This document shows, one piece after another, positions 46,427 through 55,463 of a stretch of DNA of 64,000 nucleotides. Origin of the DNA: Parvimonas micra. Lineage in GTDB: Bacteria > Bacillota > Clostridia > Tissierellales > Peptoniphilaceae. Position numbers and translations under genes: made by a program. Where the stretch lies: contig NZ_CP148048.1 of NCBI RefSeq assembly GCF_037482165.1, positions 868,001 through 932,000 of the forward strand, in the 5' to 3' direction. A model generated the notes under the pieces. The model saw nothing but the letters and a program-made list of their open reading frames with translations, was not told where the DNA came from and did not search any database. The first letter of the stretch is position 1; each line of letters starts with the position of its first letter.

Positions 46427-47378
46427 CAAAAAGCATGCTCACTGGTCTATTGTTATTTATTCTATCAATAGCCTTTGCAAAATATTGGGCTACTGAAACA
46501 ACTTCAATTTTACCACCTAAATTCTTTTCTTGAGGAATAGTGTCAGTTACAACACATTTTTCAACTTTTGAATTAGCTATATTTTCTATTGCCTTTCCAG
46601 AAAATACTCCATGACTTGCAGTGATATAAACTTTTTTTGCTCCCTTAGCTATTAAAGCATTTGCAGCATTTGTAATAGTTCCAGCAGTGTCTATAATATC
46701 ATCTACAATTATACAAGTTTTTCCTTCAATATCTCCTATAACATTCATTACTTCAGAAACATTTGGACGAGGTCTCCTCTTTTCTAAGATAGCAATAGGC
46801 AAATCCAAATAATTAGAGAAATTTCTAGCTCTAGTAACTCCACCTAAATCAGGAGAAACTACAACCATATCTTTTTTGTCTTCATCTTTTAACTCATCCT
46901 TGAAGAAATCAGCAAGAGGTTTAATAGCGGATAAATGATCTACAGGAATATCAAAATATCCTTGAATTTGTCCTGCATGTAAATCCATAGTTATAACTCT
47001 ATCAGCCCCTGATTTTTCAATCAAATTCGCAACTAATTTTGCTGTAATTGGTTCTCTAGCTTTTGTTTTTCTGTCTTGCCTTGCATATCCATAATATGGA
47101 ATAACTACATTAATTCTTCCAGCAGAAGCCCTCTTGAAAGCATCAACCATAATTAACACTTCCATTAGATTATCATTAGTTGGATTGCAAGTTGGTTGAA
47201 TAATGTAAACATCATAACCTCTTACAGTTTCCTCAACTGAAAGATTTATTTCACCGTCACTAAATTTCCCGATATTAATTTCCCCCAATGGCATATCAAG
47301 ACATTTACAAATATCTTCTGCAAACTTTCTATTTGCAGTTCCTGAAAAAATTTTCATAGGTCCAGTATAAGCTAACAT
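46416..47378 (-). CDS. prs: Ribose-phosphate pyrophosphokinase
   Basis: A 320-aa PRPP synthase supplying nucleotide, His and Trp synthesis. It has FSDGEINLSVEE, the ATP-binding YGYARQDRK, DLHAGQIQGYF, and the ribose-5-phosphate loop DDIIDTAGTI. Length is normal for class I enzymes. AGGAGG precedes the ATG. It is coupled between glmU (16-bp gap) and pth, the standard glmU-prs-pth-mfd order of Firmicutes. Confidence 0.97.
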   Translation of the reverse strand: MLAYTGPMKIFSGTANRKFAEDICKCLDMPLGEINIGKFSDGEINLSVEETVRGYDVYIIQPTCNPTNDNLMEVLIMVDAFKRASAGRINVVIPYYGYARQDRKTKAREPITAKLVANLIEKSGADRVITMDLHAGQIQGYFDIPVDHLSAIKPLADFFKDELKDEDKKDMVVVSPDLGGVTRARNFSNYLDLPIAILEKRRPRPNVSEVMNVIGDIEGKTCIIVDDIIDTAGTITNAANALIAKGAKKVYITASHGVFSGKAIENIANSKVEKCVVTDTIPQEKNLGGKIEVVSVAQYFAKAIDRINNNRPVSMLFDGR

Positions 47379-47394
47379 AATTCCTCCTAAAATA

Positions 47395-48780
47395 TTACTT
47401 TTTTATTTTTAAATTCTTTTTATAAACCCAATTTTCTTTTTCAAAAGTTTCACTACGTCCAATTATTAAAGAACCTTCATTTTCCACATCTGAAACAACA
47501 GTAGTTCCAGCGGCAATAAAAGTATCATTTGCAATTTTTACTGGAGAAACTATATTAGAATTACTACCTACAAAACAGCCATCTCCAATTTCAGAAATGT
47601 GTTTATTTTTACCATCGTAATTTACTAAAATAGACCCACAACCCATATTTACATCTTTTCCTACAATTGCATCTCCAATATATGATAAATGTCCAGCTTT
47701 AGTATTTTCTCCAACTGTTGAATTCTTAACTTCAACAAAATTTCCTATATGAACTTCATTTTTTAAAATACTATTTGGTCTAAGATGAGCGAAAGGTCCC
47801 ATAGTTACAGAATCTCCAACAGTACTATCTTCTATATAAGAACTTCTAATTACAACATCATTTCCTATTACAGAATTTTCTATAAAAGAATCTCCTGTTA
47901 TATATACATTTTCTCCTATGCTCGTATTTCCAAAAATTCTGGCACCACTTCCAATAAATGTATCTATTCCTATACTTATTCCCTTTTCAATCACAGTATT
48001 TTCTGGATTTTCCATTACTACACCATTTTTCATATATTCTGAATTTATCCTATAACGCATAATTTTTTCAGCTTCAAATAATTGTAGCTTAGAATTTATC
48101 CCATAAATTTCTTCAATGTCATCAAGTTTATAAGTTGAAACATTCTCTCCATCTTGAACTAAAACTTTAATTGCATCTGTAAGATATAATTCGTTTTGAA
48201 CATTATTTTGATCTATCTTTGTTATTGAATTTTTTAATGCTTTCCCATTAAAAACATAAATTCCTGAATTTATTTCTTTTACTCTCTTTTCTTCAATAGT
48301 AGCATCCTTATCTTCAACTATTTTTAAAAATTTACCATTATTGTCTTTTATAATATGACCATATCCTGTAGTATCATCAATAAATGCTGTAAGAACAGTT
48401 GCTTTTGAATTCATAGCAATATGTTCTTCTAACAATTTTTGCAAAGTTTCTCCTTTTATTAAAGGAGTATCTCCACTCAAAATTAAAACATTATCGTCAT
48501 CACTGATTTCATCTACAGCAAGTTGAACAGCATAACCTGTTCCATAAGGATATTCTTTACCGATTTTTTGTTCTTTATATAATACCTTATCTCCAAACTT
48601 ATCTTCAACTTCAACTTTATTTTTCCCTACAATAATTATAGTTTTATCACTACCTGCATCACAACTAGCATCATAAACATAGTCAATCAAAGTTCGATTA
48701 ACTATTTTATGTAAAACCTTTGATTTCTTACTTTTCATTCTAGTTCCTTCACCTGCAGCTAATATGATTGTAATATTCAT
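47395..48780 (-). CDS. glmU: Bifunctional UDP-GlcNAc pyrophosphorylase/GlcN-1-P acetyltransferase
   Basis: A 461-aa enzyme making UDP-N-acetylglucosamine for wall and surface polymers. The N-terminal uridylyltransferase begins ITIILAAGEGTRMKS, and LSGDTPLI follows. From about 250 on it is a left-handed beta-helix of hexapeptide repeats with the acetyltransferase site (FAHLRPNS, GNFVEVKNS, GHLSYIGDA). GGAG precedes the ATG. It heads the glmU-prs-pth operon; a 17-bp perfect inverted repeat lies about 155 bp upstream. Confidence 0.97.
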   Translation of the reverse strand: MNITIILAAGEGTRMKSKKSKVLHKIVNRTLIDYVYDASCDAGSDKTIIIVGKNKVEVEDKFGDKVLYKEQKIGKEYPYGTGYAVQLAVDEISDDDNVLILSGDTPLIKGETLQKLLEEHIAMNSKATVLTAFIDDTTGYGHIIKDNNGKFLKIVEDKDATIEEKRVKEINSGIYVFNGKALKNSITKIDQNNVQNELYLTDAIKVLVQDGENVSTYKLDDIEEIYGINSKLQLFEAEKIMRYRINSEYMKNGVVMENPENTVIEKGISIGIDTFIGSGARIFGNTSIGENVYITGDSFIENSVIGNDVVIRSSYIEDSTVGDSVTMGPFAHLRPNSILKNEVHIGNFVEVKNSTVGENTKAGHLSYIGDAIVGKDVNMGCGSILVNYDGKNKHISEIGDGCFVGSNSNIVSPVKIANDTFIAAGTTVVSDVENEGSLIIGRSETFEKENWVYKKNLKIKK

Positions 48781-48934
48781 ACTCTAACTCCTAACTATAT
48801 AAAATATATATCACAAATTATAATATTCAATTAAATTAGTATTATTTCTTCAAATCAAGTTTTATGATATGGCATAAATTTTTTAATTATACCACAGTTC
48901 CTTTATAACTACTTTTTTACGGTAATTACGATGA

Positions 48935-48976
48935 AATTAATATAGTTTTATCACAAGGCATAAAACTATATTAATT
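48935..48976. promoter_or_regulatory. Perfect 17-bp inverted repeat upstream of glmU
   Basis: Arms AATTAATATAGTTTTAT and its complement, with the 8-nt centre CACAAGGC. It lies between the ECF S-component terminator and glmU, so it may be a glmU-operon operator or leader hairpin. The rest of the 272-bp gap is AT-rich with no gene. Confidence 0.6.
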
Positions 48977-49004
48977 ATAACACATATGCTCAAAAAAAAC
49001 AAAA

Positions 49005-49026
49005 GAGATATACGTAAATATATCCC
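49005..49026 (-). terminator. Intrinsic terminator after the ECF S-component gene
   Basis: An 8-bp stem GGGATATA/TATATCTC with one wobble; the minus strand continues TTTTG then T8. Confidence 0.75.
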
Positions 49027-49052
49027 TTTTAATCTAAATTTTTTTCCAATTT

Positions 49053-49628
49053 TTAAATTTTTTTGAAATGTTTTTTCAATATTTTATTTCCAATTACAAC
49101 ACCAAGTCCACCTAGTATAAATACAATCAAAAGGTTAATTGCCCCATATGTTCCAGTTGAAAATTTTATCATCTCATTTATTGCACTCTCTGTAACTCCG
49201 TTTTTTCCTACCCAAGTTTTCTTAAATGATTCTAAGAAGAAATTTACTGGTATTATTTGTCCACATTCACTACCTACTTGAATCAATCCAAAAGCTATAA
49301 ATTGAGCAATTTTATTTTGATATCCTGTATATGATAGTATAATTTCTCCAATAATAAAGGCAACCGTGTATGAAATAATCCACGGAAGATAGAAACCTGT
49401 ACCAGCCATCGCAATCAAATAAACACCTGAAAAAAGCAAGAAACTACCTTTTTTCCCAACTTTATTACACATAAACACAAAAACTGTACCTGCAAACAAT
49501 CCTGCAATTCCAGGACTTATACAATGAGCATATGGTCCCAATGGGAATAATGCAAATGTTACAATCATTGAAACAACTAAATTTAAAGCTCCTAAAATAG
49601 CAACCAAAACTAAATCTTTAATTTTCAT
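49053..49628 (-). CDS. ECF transporter S component, MptD/Trep_Strep family
   Basis: A 191-aa membrane protein with about six hydrophobic segments. It starts MKIKDLVLVAILGALNLVVS, and has the SPGIAGLFAGTVFVFMCNKVGKKG stretch and a LGGLGVVIGNKILKKHF tail of this S-component family. S components bind the substrate for an energy-coupling-factor importer. The substrate of this family is not established; vitamins, metals or metallophores are possible. It overlaps the ATPase gene by 11 bp and is last in the T-A-S operon. Confidence 0.85.
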   Translation of the reverse strand: MKIKDLVLVAILGALNLVVSMIVTFALFPLGPYAHCISPGIAGLFAGTVFVFMCNKVGKKGSFLLFSGVYLIAMAGTGFYLPWIISYTVAFIIGEIILSYTGYQNKIAQFIAFGLIQVGSECGQIIPVNFFLESFKKTWVGKNGVTESAINEMIKFSTGTYGAINLLIVFILGGLGVVIGNKILKKHFKKI

Positions 49629-51036
49629 TTTCTTTTCCTCCTTTTATCTTTTGAAAAATATTAGTTAGTTGATTTTTTTCTTTTAAAATAAAATCCTCTG
49701 TGATTTTTCCATCTTCAAGAAATATAACTCTATCTACAACTCTTGACAATAATTCATAGTCATGAGAAATTAATATTATTGCTTTGTCTTTTGATAATTT
49801 TTTTATAATATCAGAAATAATAATCATATTATTAAAATCCAAACCACTAGTTGGTTCATCTAAAATCAAAATGTCTGAATTGCTTTTTGCACAAATTCCC
49901 ATAAGCAGTCTTTGTTTTTCTCCCCCAGAAAGTGAAAATGGATGACAATTTCTTTTTTCATAAAGATTAATGGCTTTTAGCATTTCCAAAACTTCGTCAT
50001 CAGTCAAGTCTTTATTTGATAAGAAAAACTCTGAAAATACACTTTCTGAAAATAATTGGTAATCCACATCTTGCATCAAAACAAAAGGTAAACTTTTACT
50101 TAAAATTTGTCCAGAAGTTTTCTTATTTATTCCAGAAATCAACTTAGAAATTGTAGATTTTCCAACGCCGTTTTTCCCTACCAATCCAACTATTTCACCT
50201 CTATAAACATCAAAAGAAATATCTTTTATAATATCTTTAAATTTAAGATTTCTTATTTCTAATATTTTCTCTTCTCTGCTACATTTATTAATTATCGTTA
50301 ATTCTCTATCAAATGGATTTAAGCTTCTCAAATCTTCTGCACTATAATTTAAAGCATCTTTTCTATCTAAATTTACAATAAGTTTCCCTTTATTTATATG
50401 AATTAACCTATCAAAAATTTCTTTTAAATAAAAAATTCTATGTTCAACAACGACAATAGTATATCCATTTTTCTTTAATTTTAGAAAAATTTCTTTCAAC
50501 AGCTCAATTCCCAAGTAATCCAAATTTGCAGAAGGCTCATCAAATATTAAAGTTTTTGCATCTAATATTGAAACGCATGCAATAGAGATTTTTTGCTTTT
50601 CGCCCCCAGAAATTTCTAAAACATTTTTATTTAAAATATTTGAAATACCAAAGAAATTTGAAATATTTTTTATTTTTTTTACAATTTCTTTAACTTCATA
50701 TCCCAAATTTTCCAAAGTAAATGCCAATTCAGAAGTGGTATTATCAGTAAAAAATTGTCCTCTTGGATTTTGAGAAACCGAACCTATTATTTTGCACAGC
50801 TCATAATTCTCACAATCCTTCGTATTTTTATCATCAATAAAAATATTTCCTAAAAGTTCACCGTCATAAATATGTGGAATTAGTCCATTTATACATTTGT
50901 ATATCGTAGATTTACCGGAACCGGAAGCTCCTGTTATTAACACCAACTCTCCTTTATTTATTTCAAAACTTATATCTTCTAAGGCTTTTTTATCAGAATC
51001 TTCATAAGTAAAACTTACATTTTCAAATTTTATCAA
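49618..51036 (-). CDS. ecfA: ECF transporter ATPase with two fused ABC domains
   Basis: A 472-aa protein with two nucleotide-binding domains in one chain. NBD1: Walker A GASGSGKST, signature ISGGEKQKISIA, Walker B TLIFDEPSA. NBD2: Walker A GKNGVGKST, signature SLSGGEKQRLLMG, Walker B ILILDEPTSG. It powers uptake with EcfT and the S component. The start is a TTG at 51036 (MIKFENVSF) after GGGGAGGTGG; that signal lies inside the ecfT 3' end, and the genes overlap by 14 bp, so translation is coupled. Confidence 0.9.
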   Translation of the reverse strand: MIKFENVSFTYEDSDKKALEDISFEINKGELVLITGASGSGKSTIYKCINGLIPHIYDGELLGNIFIDDKNTKDCENYELCKIIGSVSQNPRGQFFTDNTTSELAFTLENLGYEVKEIVKKIKNISNFFGISNILNKNVLEISGGEKQKISIACVSILDAKTLIFDEPSANLDYLGIELLKEIFLKLKKNGYTIVVVEHRIFYLKEIFDRLIHINKGKLIVNLDRKDALNYSAEDLRSLNPFDRELTIINKCSREEKILEIRNLKFKDIIKDISFDVYRGEIVGLVGKNGVGKSTISKLISGINKKTSGQILSKSLPFVLMQDVDYQLFSESVFSEFFLSNKDLTDDEVLEMLKAINLYEKRNCHPFSLSGGEKQRLLMGICAKSNSDILILDEPTSGLDFNNMIIISDIIKKLSKDKAIILISHDYELLSRVVDRVIFLEDGKITEDFILKEKNQLTNIFQKIKGGKENEN

Positions 51037-51715
51037 TAAATCCACCTCCCCAAGAAGCAACTAGTAAAATCAACATAACAATAAGAATAAAATCTACTAT
51101 ATCAAACTTTTTATAGTATATTGAATTCATATTATCAGTACACATCGCACATCTTGTATATGCTGACTCCGTCATTTCATTTGCAATATTCGATGCTCTA
51201 AAAAGAGTCGGTACAATATAATATTCAAATCGTTTAATAGGTTTGGTAAATGAAACATCTATTCCTCTAAGTTTTAAAGCATTTTTTATAATTCTTTTTT
51301 CTGCAAAATAAATAGGAATAAATTTTAAAGTAATCGTACATGCAAATCTGATTTTTTTACCAAATCCCAATTTTCCTAAAACATAAATCAATTCACTTGT
51401 TCTTATATCTAAAACAATAAAACTCGCTATCATGTATGTTGGACACATCTTTACATTTGAATAACTGATAAAACCTATGAAGGAGAAAAATGAATCATCA
51501 GGCAACTTTATATAAAAAACTATATACAAACAAATAAGATAAAAAATTAGAAATTTTATAAATCTTTTAGTCTTTCCACTATAAATTAAAATTAAAGAAC
51601 AAATACAAAAATAAATCATATCTAATTTGAAATTATTCCACACTAAAATCAACGTTCCAAAAATCAAATTCATAAAAATTAAGACAAATAAATTTATTCT
51701 ACGTTGCTCTATCAA
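51023..51715 (-). CDS. ecfT: ECF transporter T component (CbiQ/EcfT family)
   Basis: A 230-aa membrane protein with hydrophobic segments at about 8-35, 50-85, 95-120 and 205-225. The coupling-helix motif LKLRGIDVSF (Ala-Arg-Gly-type) appears about residue 142, and a second such site lies near SAYTRCAM about 190. It links the ATPase to the S component. It is the first gene of the T-A-S group, starting 126 bp after the ABC half-exporter gene with a terminator and a repeat copy between. Confidence 0.85.
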   Translation of the reverse strand: MIEQRRINLFVLIFMNLIFGTLILVWNNFKLDMIYFCICSLILIYSGKTKRFIKFLIFYLICLYIVFYIKLPDDSFFSFIGFISYSNVKMCPTYMIASFIVLDIRTSELIYVLGKLGFGKKIRFACTITLKFIPIYFAEKRIIKNALKLRGIDVSFTKPIKRFEYYIVPTLFRASNIANEMTESAYTRCAMCTDNMNSIYYKKFDIVDFILIVMLILLVASWGGGFIDKI

Positions 51716-51742
51716 ATAAATTCCCCCAATCGATTAAAAATT

Positions 51743-51812
51743 AATAAGAACCCCACCCTTCCTCGATGCTTTGCATCGGGTGGGTACCCGGGAACCTTGT
51801 TGTTTCACAATA
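51743..51812 (-). repeat. AATAA-bounded 66-bp structured repeat (copy 4)
   Basis: Unit 51743-51808. The tip hairpin reads CGATGC-TTT-GCATCG where other copies have TGATGC-TTC-GCATCA, so both sides of the closing pair changed together. The palindrome has one change (GGTACCCGGGAACC). It lies just after the terminator of the ABC gene ending at 51842. Confidence 0.9.
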
Positions 51813-51813
51813 T

Positions 51814-51837
51814 AAAGCGCTGTAAAAACAGCGTTCA
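51814..51837 (-). terminator. Weak intrinsic terminator after the second ABC half-exporter
   Basis: CGCTGT/ACAGCG stem with an A/T loop and minus-strand TTTATATT tail. It is shorter than the other terminators in the window. Confidence 0.55.
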
Positions 51838-51841
51838 TATA

Positions 51842-53557
51842 TTAATAACTATAATTTTCAGCTAAACTAGAATTTTTAACCATAGTATTATAAACTTTAG
51901 ATTTTTCTAAAAGTTCATTGTGATTACCTTGAGATTCTATTTTTCCATTTTCCATTACTATTATTTTATTTGCATTTTCTATAGACTTCATTCTATGTGA
52001 AATTACTAATACAGTTTTATTTTTAATAAGTTTATTTAAACTTTCTTGTATTTTCATTTCATTTTCAACATCAAGACTTGCACTAATTTCATCAAGTAAA
52101 ATTATTGGAGCATTCTTTAAAAAAGCACGTGCAATCGAAATTCTCTGCCTTTCGCCTCCTGATAACTTACTTCCATTTTCTCCGATTAAGGTATTATATT
52201 TCTCAGGTAATTTTTCAATAAATTCTTCACAATTAGCAAGTCTTGCAGCTTCTTTAACTTGGTCATCAGTTGCATTTTTATTTCCAAATCTGATATTTTC
52301 TAAAATTGAAGTATTAAACAATGTAACTTCTTGAAAAACTATTGAAATATTTTCAAAAAGACTCTCTGTTTCAATACCCTTTATATCATTTCCATCTATA
52401 ATTATCTTTCCGCTATCATAGTCATACAATCTTGACATCAATCTCAGAACTGTTGTTTTTCCACAACCTGAAGGTCCAACTAATGCGGTAACTTCACCTT
52501 GTTTTGCAACAAATGAAATATCATTAATTACTTTGTTTTCTCCATATCCAAACTCAACATTTTTGAATTCTATATCAAAATTATGAAGTTCCTTAGCTTC
52601 TCCAGTTTGGATTTTGGTACTTCTTAATTCTCTAATTCTTTGTAAATTTCCATCCAAATACATAAGTTCCGCAAAATTTGAAAGCATTCCATTTACAGCA
52701 TCAATAATCTTTGAAGCACACATTATATAACCGATTAGATAAAGAATAGACGCCTCACCCTTTAAATATAAAGCTGTTCCAAATAAAATCGTAGCTCCTA
52801 AAGTTAAATTTTGTATATTTGTTGAAATACTCAATGGAAGCACCATTTTTCCTTCAGCACTTATATGAATTTTTTCTGAATAGTCAATATCATCATATAT
52901 TTTTTTAGTAATTTTATCTACTTGTCCATAACTTTTTATCTCTTGTTGTAATTCAATTGATTCTTGGAAATCTTCTGAAATACCTCTCATAACATTATAA
53001 TATTTTTTATTTCCGTTAACTTGTATTCTTTTTGTAATTAATATGAACCCAGTTGCCAAAATAATAGGAATTAAAATACAAAGAGCAAGTTTGAAATTAT
53101 AAATTAATAACATTATTACTATTATTATTAAATAAAATATAAGTCCTATAGCCTTTGGAATAGCATGACTTATTGCATGTTCAATAACTGAAACATCTTT
53201 CATAATTGTTTGAGACAAATCTGAAACATCATGCTTTGAAAAAAAAGAAAGTGGTAATTTTCTTAAAATCTCTGCTATTTCTATTCTAATATTTGCACTT
53301 TCTTTATATGTTTCGTTATACAAACAGTCGTATTCTATTGACATAAGAATATACATTATAAGTAGCATAATTAATATTCCTATTACAAAGAAAGAAATAG
53401 TATTTTCTTTCCCTTCAATAACATTTTGAATAAAAAACATAAGTAAAATCATAGGAATCATTAAACTACAATATGAAAAGAATGATGCTATTGATGCCTT
53501 TATGATTCCGGCAGTTCCCTTATCAGTTAATTGAAACATTCTTTTAAGCATTTTCAT
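51842..53557 (-). CDS. ABC half-exporter, intact (membrane domain plus ATPase)
   Basis: A 571-aa half-transporter. Six membrane helices (about 15-310) are followed by the nucleotide-binding domain (about 335-571) with Walker A GPSGCGKTT, signature KLSGGERQRISIA, and Walker B IILLDEISASLD. I use the ATG at 53557 (MKMLKRMF); GGAGG sits just before it, and an ATG five codons earlier contains the Shine-Dalgarno itself. It starts two bases after the upstream half-transporter gene. The two halves probably form a heterodimer. The direction of transport and the substrate are unknown. Confidence 0.9.
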   Translation of the reverse strand: MKMLKRMFQLTDKGTAGIIKASIASFFSYCSLMIPMILLMFFIQNVIEGKENTISFFVIGILIMLLIMYILMSIEYDCLYNETYKESANIRIEIAEILRKLPLSFFSKHDVSDLSQTIMKDVSVIEHAISHAIPKAIGLIFYLIIIVIMLLIYNFKLALCILIPIILATGFILITKRIQVNGNKKYYNVMRGISEDFQESIELQQEIKSYGQVDKITKKIYDDIDYSEKIHISAEGKMVLPLSISTNIQNLTLGATILFGTALYLKGEASILYLIGYIMCASKIIDAVNGMLSNFAELMYLDGNLQRIRELRSTKIQTGEAKELHNFDIEFKNVEFGYGENKVINDISFVAKQGEVTALVGPSGCGKTTVLRLMSRLYDYDSGKIIIDGNDIKGIETESLFENISIVFQEVTLFNTSILENIRFGNKNATDDQVKEAARLANCEEFIEKLPEKYNTLIGENGSKLSGGERQRISIARAFLKNAPIILLDEISASLDVENEMKIQESLNKLIKNKTVLVISHRMKSIENANKIIVMENGKIESQGNHNELLEKSKVYNTMVKNSSLAENYSY

Positions 53558-53559
53558 AA

Positions 53560-54345
53560 TTATATCCTCCATTCATTTGCTTGAGAGAATAAATCTTGTA
53601 AAAATTTATATCTTCCATCAATTTCCATAAGCTCTTTATCTGTTCCTCTTTCAATAATTTTTCCGTTATCAACAACCAATATTTCATCAACATTTCTAAT
53701 TGAACTCAATCTATGCGCAATCATAATTACAGTTTTATCTTTCATTAAATTAGAAAAAGCTAATTGTATTTCATGTTCATTTTCCGGATCAGATGCTGCT
53801 GAAGCCTCATCTAAAATTATAATCTTAGCATCTTTTAAAATTGCTCTGGCAATTGCAATTCTCTGAATTTCTCCACCTGAAAGATGAACTCCCTTTGATC
53901 CTATTACAGTATTTTCTCGAGTTTCAAATTTATCTAAAATATCTCCACATCTTGCTAATTTTAAAGCATTCATGACTTCTTCATAACTAGCATTTTCATT
54001 TCCGATCTTTACATTTTCAAAAATTGTCGTCTTAAAAAGTTTTGAATTTTGAAAAACAAATGAGATATTATTCATAAGAGCTTCCCTTGAATAAGTAGAA
54101 ATATTTTTCCCTCCAATTAAAATTGCTCCCTCATCAATATTATAAAAACCGGAAATTAATTTTGCGATGGTTGACTTACCACCACCTGATGAACCAACCA
54201 AAGCATAAGTTTTGTTTTCTTCAAGTCTAAAACTTAAATTTTCCAAAATATTAGCAGTATCATATTTAAAACTAACATTTCTAAATTCTATATCATAACC
54301 AGAAAATTCTTTATTATTTCCAAACTTAATATCATTTGCTTCCAT
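53560..54345 (-). CDS. ABC half-exporter, ATPase fragment after a frameshift
   Basis: A 261-aa frame with a complete nucleotide-binding domain: Walker A GSSGGGKST, signature HLSGGEIQRIAIA, Walker B IIILDEASAASD. It lacks its membrane domain, which is encoded in another frame immediately upstream (54332-55297). No ribosome-binding site precedes the apparent ATG at 54345. Removing one T from the T5 run at 54352-54356 would join the two as ...EKSF-TEMEAND..., the normal layout of a fused half-exporter of about 580 aa. It may be a mutation, phase-variable tract, sequencing error or +1 frameshift product. Confidence 0.8.
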   Translation of the reverse strand: MEANDIKFGNNKEFSGYDIEFRNVSFKYDTANILENLSFRLEENKTYALVGSSGGGKSTIAKLISGFYNIDEGAILIGGKNISTYSREALMNNISFVFQNSKLFKTTIFENVKIGNENASYEEVMNALKLARCGDILDKFETRENTVIGSKGVHLSGGEIQRIAIARAILKDAKIIILDEASAASDPENEHEIQLAFSNLMKDKTVIMIAHRLSSIRNVDEILVVDNGKIIERGTDKELMEIDGRYKFLQDLFSQANEWRI

Positions 54346-55297
54346 TTCTGTAAAAAGATTTTTCTAATTTTTCTACTGCTTGCGTCGCCATATATTGATG
54401 CATTCCAACATACATAATTCTCATAAGACAACTAAACAAAGTTCCAATAAAACATGTGAAAAAAATTAATTTAATCATTATTACTACATTATTTTCTGTA
54501 CCCTTTGAAAACATGATTGCAAATGGAATTATAAAAGCAGCTGCGCCAAGTAAAACAATTTGAAACATAACATAAGGCTGTTTACAGCTTTTACTATACT
54601 CATAAGCAGTTTTAGAGTAGTCAACGATAGAATCATAAAATGATTTAAAAGAAAATATTGAAGCTTTAAATATCTTTAACACTTGCATACCTCTAACATA
54701 TTCAACTGCCTCACTATTAACTCTTTCAAGTGCTTTATTATATTTTTCCATAAACTTAATATCTCCATACATAAGTTTAGTAAAAATAGCAGATAAAATA
54801 GTTAGAATAACAGTAGCTATACCTAAATAAATATCTACAGAAAACATTATTACAAATAAAAGTATAGGCGTTACTACCGCAACAGTAATATCAGGAATTA
54901 AATGTGCAACTATCATATGAGTATCACTGGCATTATCATCTATTATTTTTCTGATTCTCCCTGATTCATTAACATCAAAAAAAGAAAATGAAGCTTTCAT
55001 TAAATGACTTATTCCTGCTTTTCTAAGATTTGTTTCTAATCTAAAAGCAAATAGATGAGTAAATCCTACTGAAATAAAATAAATTAAAGATTGTACAATC
55101 ATAATAATAAAAATGGTAATCGCATAATTTTTAGCTTGAGTAAAATCTTTTTTTAACAAAAATTCATTCAAAAATTTATACAAATACCAATACGGTAAAA
55201 TTGAAAGTGCTGAAGAAATAACACTCATAAAAATAGCTATATATACGAGAAATTTTTTATCAGGCACATATTTGAATAATTTCTTATAAATATCCAT
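54332..55297 (-). CDS. ABC half-exporter, membrane-domain fragment before a frameshift
   Basis: A 321-aa frame carrying the six-helix ABC transmembrane domain (helices at about 17-40, 52-75, 128-175, 240-285) with the first residues of the linker to the ATPase (QAVEKLEKSF). It then runs into a stop in the shifted frame. AGGAGG precedes the ATG at 55297, and a strong promoter with a palindromic operator lies upstream. The ATPase half continues in another frame (53560-54345). The intact neighbour downstream is the likely heterodimer partner. Confidence 0.8.
   Translation of the reverse strand: MDIYKKLFKYVPDKKFLVYIAIFMSVISSALSILPYWYLYKFLNEFLLKKDFTQAKNYAITIFIIMIVQSLIYFISVGFTHLFAFRLETNLRKAGISHLMKASFSFFDVNESGRIRKIIDDNASDTHMIVAHLIPDITVAVVTPILLFVIMFSVDIYLGIATVILTILSAIFTKLMYGDIKFMEKYNKALERVNSEAVEYVRGMQVLKIFKASIFSFKSFYDSIVDYSKTAYEYSKSCKQPYVMFQIVLLGAAAFIIPFAIMFSKGTENNVVIMIKLIFFTCFIGTLFSCLMRIMYVGMHQYMATQAVEKLEKSFYRNGSK
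54352..54356 (-). other. Homopolymer T5 at the frameshift in the ABC half-exporter
   Basis: Minus strand CTTTTTAC. With four T the membrane and ATPase frames fuse perfectly; with five they separate by +1. Confidence 0.7.
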
Positions 55298-55368
55298 TAA
55301 ATCCTCCTATTTTATTAAATATTCAATATATTACAAATCAATGCTATAAATAAATTGAATAAGTATTT

Positions 55369-55400
55369 ATATTTAAACGACGTAGTCGTCGTTTAAATAT
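55369..55400. promoter_or_regulatory. Palindromic operator of the ABC exporter operon
   Basis: Perfect 13-bp arms ATATTTAAACGAC/GTCGTTTAAATAT around a 6-bp centre. It starts one base after the -10 box and covers the expected transcription start, the usual place for a TetR- or MarR-type repressor. No such regulator gene is adjacent. Confidence 0.75.
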
Positions 55401-55429
55401 ATTATAGCATTTTTAATATTGCTTTTCAA
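55401..55429 (-). promoter_or_regulatory. Predicted promoter of the ABC exporter operon
   Basis: Minus-strand TTGAAA (55429-55424), 17-bp spacer, TATAAT (55406-55401). Confidence 0.75.
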
Positions 55430-55463
55430 TATCTTTAAGATTGATTTTTATTATAAATAAAAA

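Noticed and set aside
47785-48042. 85-codon Tyr/Ser-rich plus-strand frame inside glmU
   Set aside because: It is the antisense of the hexapeptide repeats of GlmU; repetition explains the open frame.
54332-54345. Genuine two-gene arrangement with a coupled start for the ATPase fragment
   Set aside because: There is no ribosome-binding site before the ATG, and one base deletion restores a perfect fused half-exporter; reported as a frameshift instead.
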